Shown here piece by piece: positions 5,836 to 6,890 of a DNA stretch of 6,890 nucleotides; the stretch's first letter is position 1, and each line of letters opens with the position of its first letter. Location: the NCBI GenBank assembly GCA_024404295.1, contig JAKSQE010000068.1, positions 1 to 6,890 on the forward strand, in the 5' to 3' direction. Source of the DNA: Oscillibacter sp. (GTDB lineage: Bacteria; Bacillota; Clostridia; Oscillospirales; Oscillospiraceae). Both the position numbers and the translations under genes were made by a program. Below the pieces are notes generated by a model. It was given only the letters and a program-made list of their open reading frames with translations, had not been told where the DNA came from and made no database searches.

Positions 5836-5856
5836 AAAACGATCAAATGAGCATTC

Positions 5857-6890
5857 TCAGTGCCTGGGAATAAACTGCAAATTGACATCTACATTGCCGC
5901 TAATGCCTTTGATCTTACACTTTGTAGAATACTGCCAATAGTCCATCTGATACACCAGGCTGGGAGCAATATTTTCAGAGCTCTCACCCTTGTATTCAGG
6001 ATACCAACTCAAATACGGCGCAATGGCCCCTTGATCGTACTTCACATAGCTAACGTAATTGCCCGCATAAACCATCGGTGTGTAGCCGGCTTCCTCAATC
6101 CGCTTGCAAAATGCAACAGCACAGGCAGTTGCCATCTCGGGCGGTGTTCCATAAACGCGATAAGTTGCATTATGCATTTCCCAGTCATAGCAAACCGGTC
6201 CGCTGATCTCGATCCCTTTCAAATGGTCGATCACATAGTCCGCTTCTTCGATTGCTTCTTCAATGGTAATAGCCTGTGCAAATAGGTAGACGCCGGTATC
6301 AATTCCAGCCGCCATTGCGCCGGTTACATTCTGATAATAGCACTTGTCCAGCGTATCTTCATTCAATGTTCCACTGGGTCCATAGCCTCGATAGCCCAAC
6401 CGTATCATGGCAAATTCTACGCCGTCGCTTGCAACGGCCTCCCAGTCGATGTCGCCCTGATAAGAGGAAACATCAATACCGAAACGGGTTCGGTATTCCC
6501 TGCCGGTATAAACCAGCCGGTCACCATCCCAATAGAAATCGGAGTTCCGAAGCGTATTCTTTGCGCGATCCTTATAAATCGGAATCTTATAACCGGAGTA
6601 ATCCAAAAATGTACCGGACAGGACACCGGGGGTATAAATATCTTTGGGCTCCAGAGGTACGGCGGCAGGCTTCTCCGGAATCTCAGGTTCATGCAAAACG
6701 GTCGGTTCATAGGGGCTGAAGTTATACGTATCACCATCAACCGTGACACCATTCAGAGTTACCGTGCCTAAAACACCATGGGCAATAATCAAGTCTCCGT
6801 GAATGGTCATGTTTTTTAATGTAGCACCTTCTGCGGAATTGATCATCAACGTTCCGGCAACATCCTTTTTCAGCGTCACATTTTCCTGCA
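5857..6890 (-). CDS. GH25 lysozyme-like wall hydrolase with beta-solenoid-like segment (5' end outside the window)
   Basis: The reading frame stays open through the right edge, so the true start is outside the window; the GTG at 6879 is internal. Counting from that codon, residues 1-52 show a regular alternation of small, hydrophobic and G/N residues, for example LKNMTIHGDLII and GTVTLNGVTVDGDTY. This suggests coils of a right-handed beta-solenoid. A proline-rich linker follows (about 57-85). The glycoside hydrolase family 25 domain begins near 132 with RFGIDVSSYQG (D136) and has the DxE catalytic pair in CYDWEMH (D232, E234). It ends with DYWQYSTKCKIKGISGNVDVN, the standard GH25 closing strand. 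Such enzymes cut the glycan strand of peptidoglycan outside the cell. The secretion signal, if any, must lie beyond the window. It could serve in wall remodelling or be an autolysin; nothing phage-like is seen near it. Confidence 0.92.
   Translation of the reverse strand, partial: QENVTLKKDVAGTLMINSAEGATLKNMTIHGDLIIAHGVLGTVTLNGVTVDGDTYNFSPYEPTVLHEPEIPEKPAAVPLEPKDIYTPGVLSGTFLDYSGYKIPIYKDRAKNTLRNSDFYWDGDRLVYTGREYRTRFGIDVSSYQGDIDWEAVASDGVEFAMIRLGYRGYGPSGTLNEDTLDKCYYQNVTGAMAAGIDTGVYLFAQAITIEEAIEEADYVIDHLKGIEISGPVCYDWEMHNATYRVYGTPPEMATACAVAFCKRIEEAGYTPMVYAGNYVSYVKYDQGAIAPYLSWYPEYKGESSENIAPSLVYQMDYWQYSTKCKIKGISGNVDVNLQFIPRH

Larger units (their letters stand above)
5387..5856. other. 470-base intergenic region between the lysozyme gene and pit
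   Basis: This region contains no convincing gene. From right to left it holds the hairpin after the lysozyme gene (5800-5835), an A/T-rich stretch (about 5654-5770), the pit promoter (5625-5653), and a predicted leader of about 230 bases with palindromes at 5496-5515, 5468-5487 and 5430-5455, ending in the pit ribosome binding site. A 7-base long-range match (5525-5531 with 5606-5612) could close a domain of about 90 bases in the leader RNA. I do not recognise a known riboswitch class. Confidence 0.8.

Noticed and set aside
5703..5888. 61-codon minus-strand frame crossing the lysozyme stop and terminator
   Set aside because: It overlaps the end of the lysozyme gene and runs through the hairpin, with no recognisable protein features. 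A 13-codon internal frame (5703-5744) has GGAG eight bases upstream, but is too short to support.

Overview
All six genes in this window lie on the minus strand, and together they look like an ordinary chromosomal segment of an anaerobic Bacillota, most likely Clostridia (inference). The reasons are an aspartokinase of the 438-residue type, a rubrerythrin with a rubredoxin tail, a Pit phosphate transporter paired with a DUF47/PhoU-like partner, strong GGAGG ribosome binding sites, and sigma-A-like promoters with 17-base spacers. No tRNA, rRNA, CRISPR array, insertion sequence or phage gene was seen.

In transcription order (high to low coordinates) the layout is as follows. (1) The 3' part of a GH25 lysozyme-like wall hydrolase with a beta-solenoid-like upstream segment enters from the right edge and ends at 5857, followed by a strong hairpin. 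(2) A 470-base intergenic region follows. It holds a strong promoter and then, in the presumed 5' leader, three tandem palindromes, one of them a perfect 26-bp palindrome with a LacI/PurR-like core. (3) Next is a two-gene operon of the Pit inorganic phosphate transporter and a DUF47 (PhoU-like) partner, closed by a GAAA-tetraloop hairpin. (4) A two-gene operon of rubrerythrin and a single-domain rhodanese has its own TTGACA promoter and a terminator. (5) The last operon is lysC-asd, the first two steps of the aspartate pathway. It has an extended -10 promoter, a short leader with a terminator-like hairpin, and a perfect hairpin terminator at the left edge.

Functionally these are separate housekeeping modules: aspartate-family amino acid and diaminopimelate precursor synthesis, peroxide defence with sulfur handling, phosphate uptake, and peptidoglycan hydrolysis. 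Two annotated starts deserve correction on ribosome-binding-site grounds: rubrerythrin at 3501 rather than 3516, and Pit at 5386 rather than 5440.

I did not find a new multi-gene system. The parts most worth a second look are non-coding: the pit leader with its three palindromes, and the hairpin just downstream of the lysC promoter, where the leader is too short for a lysine riboswitch.
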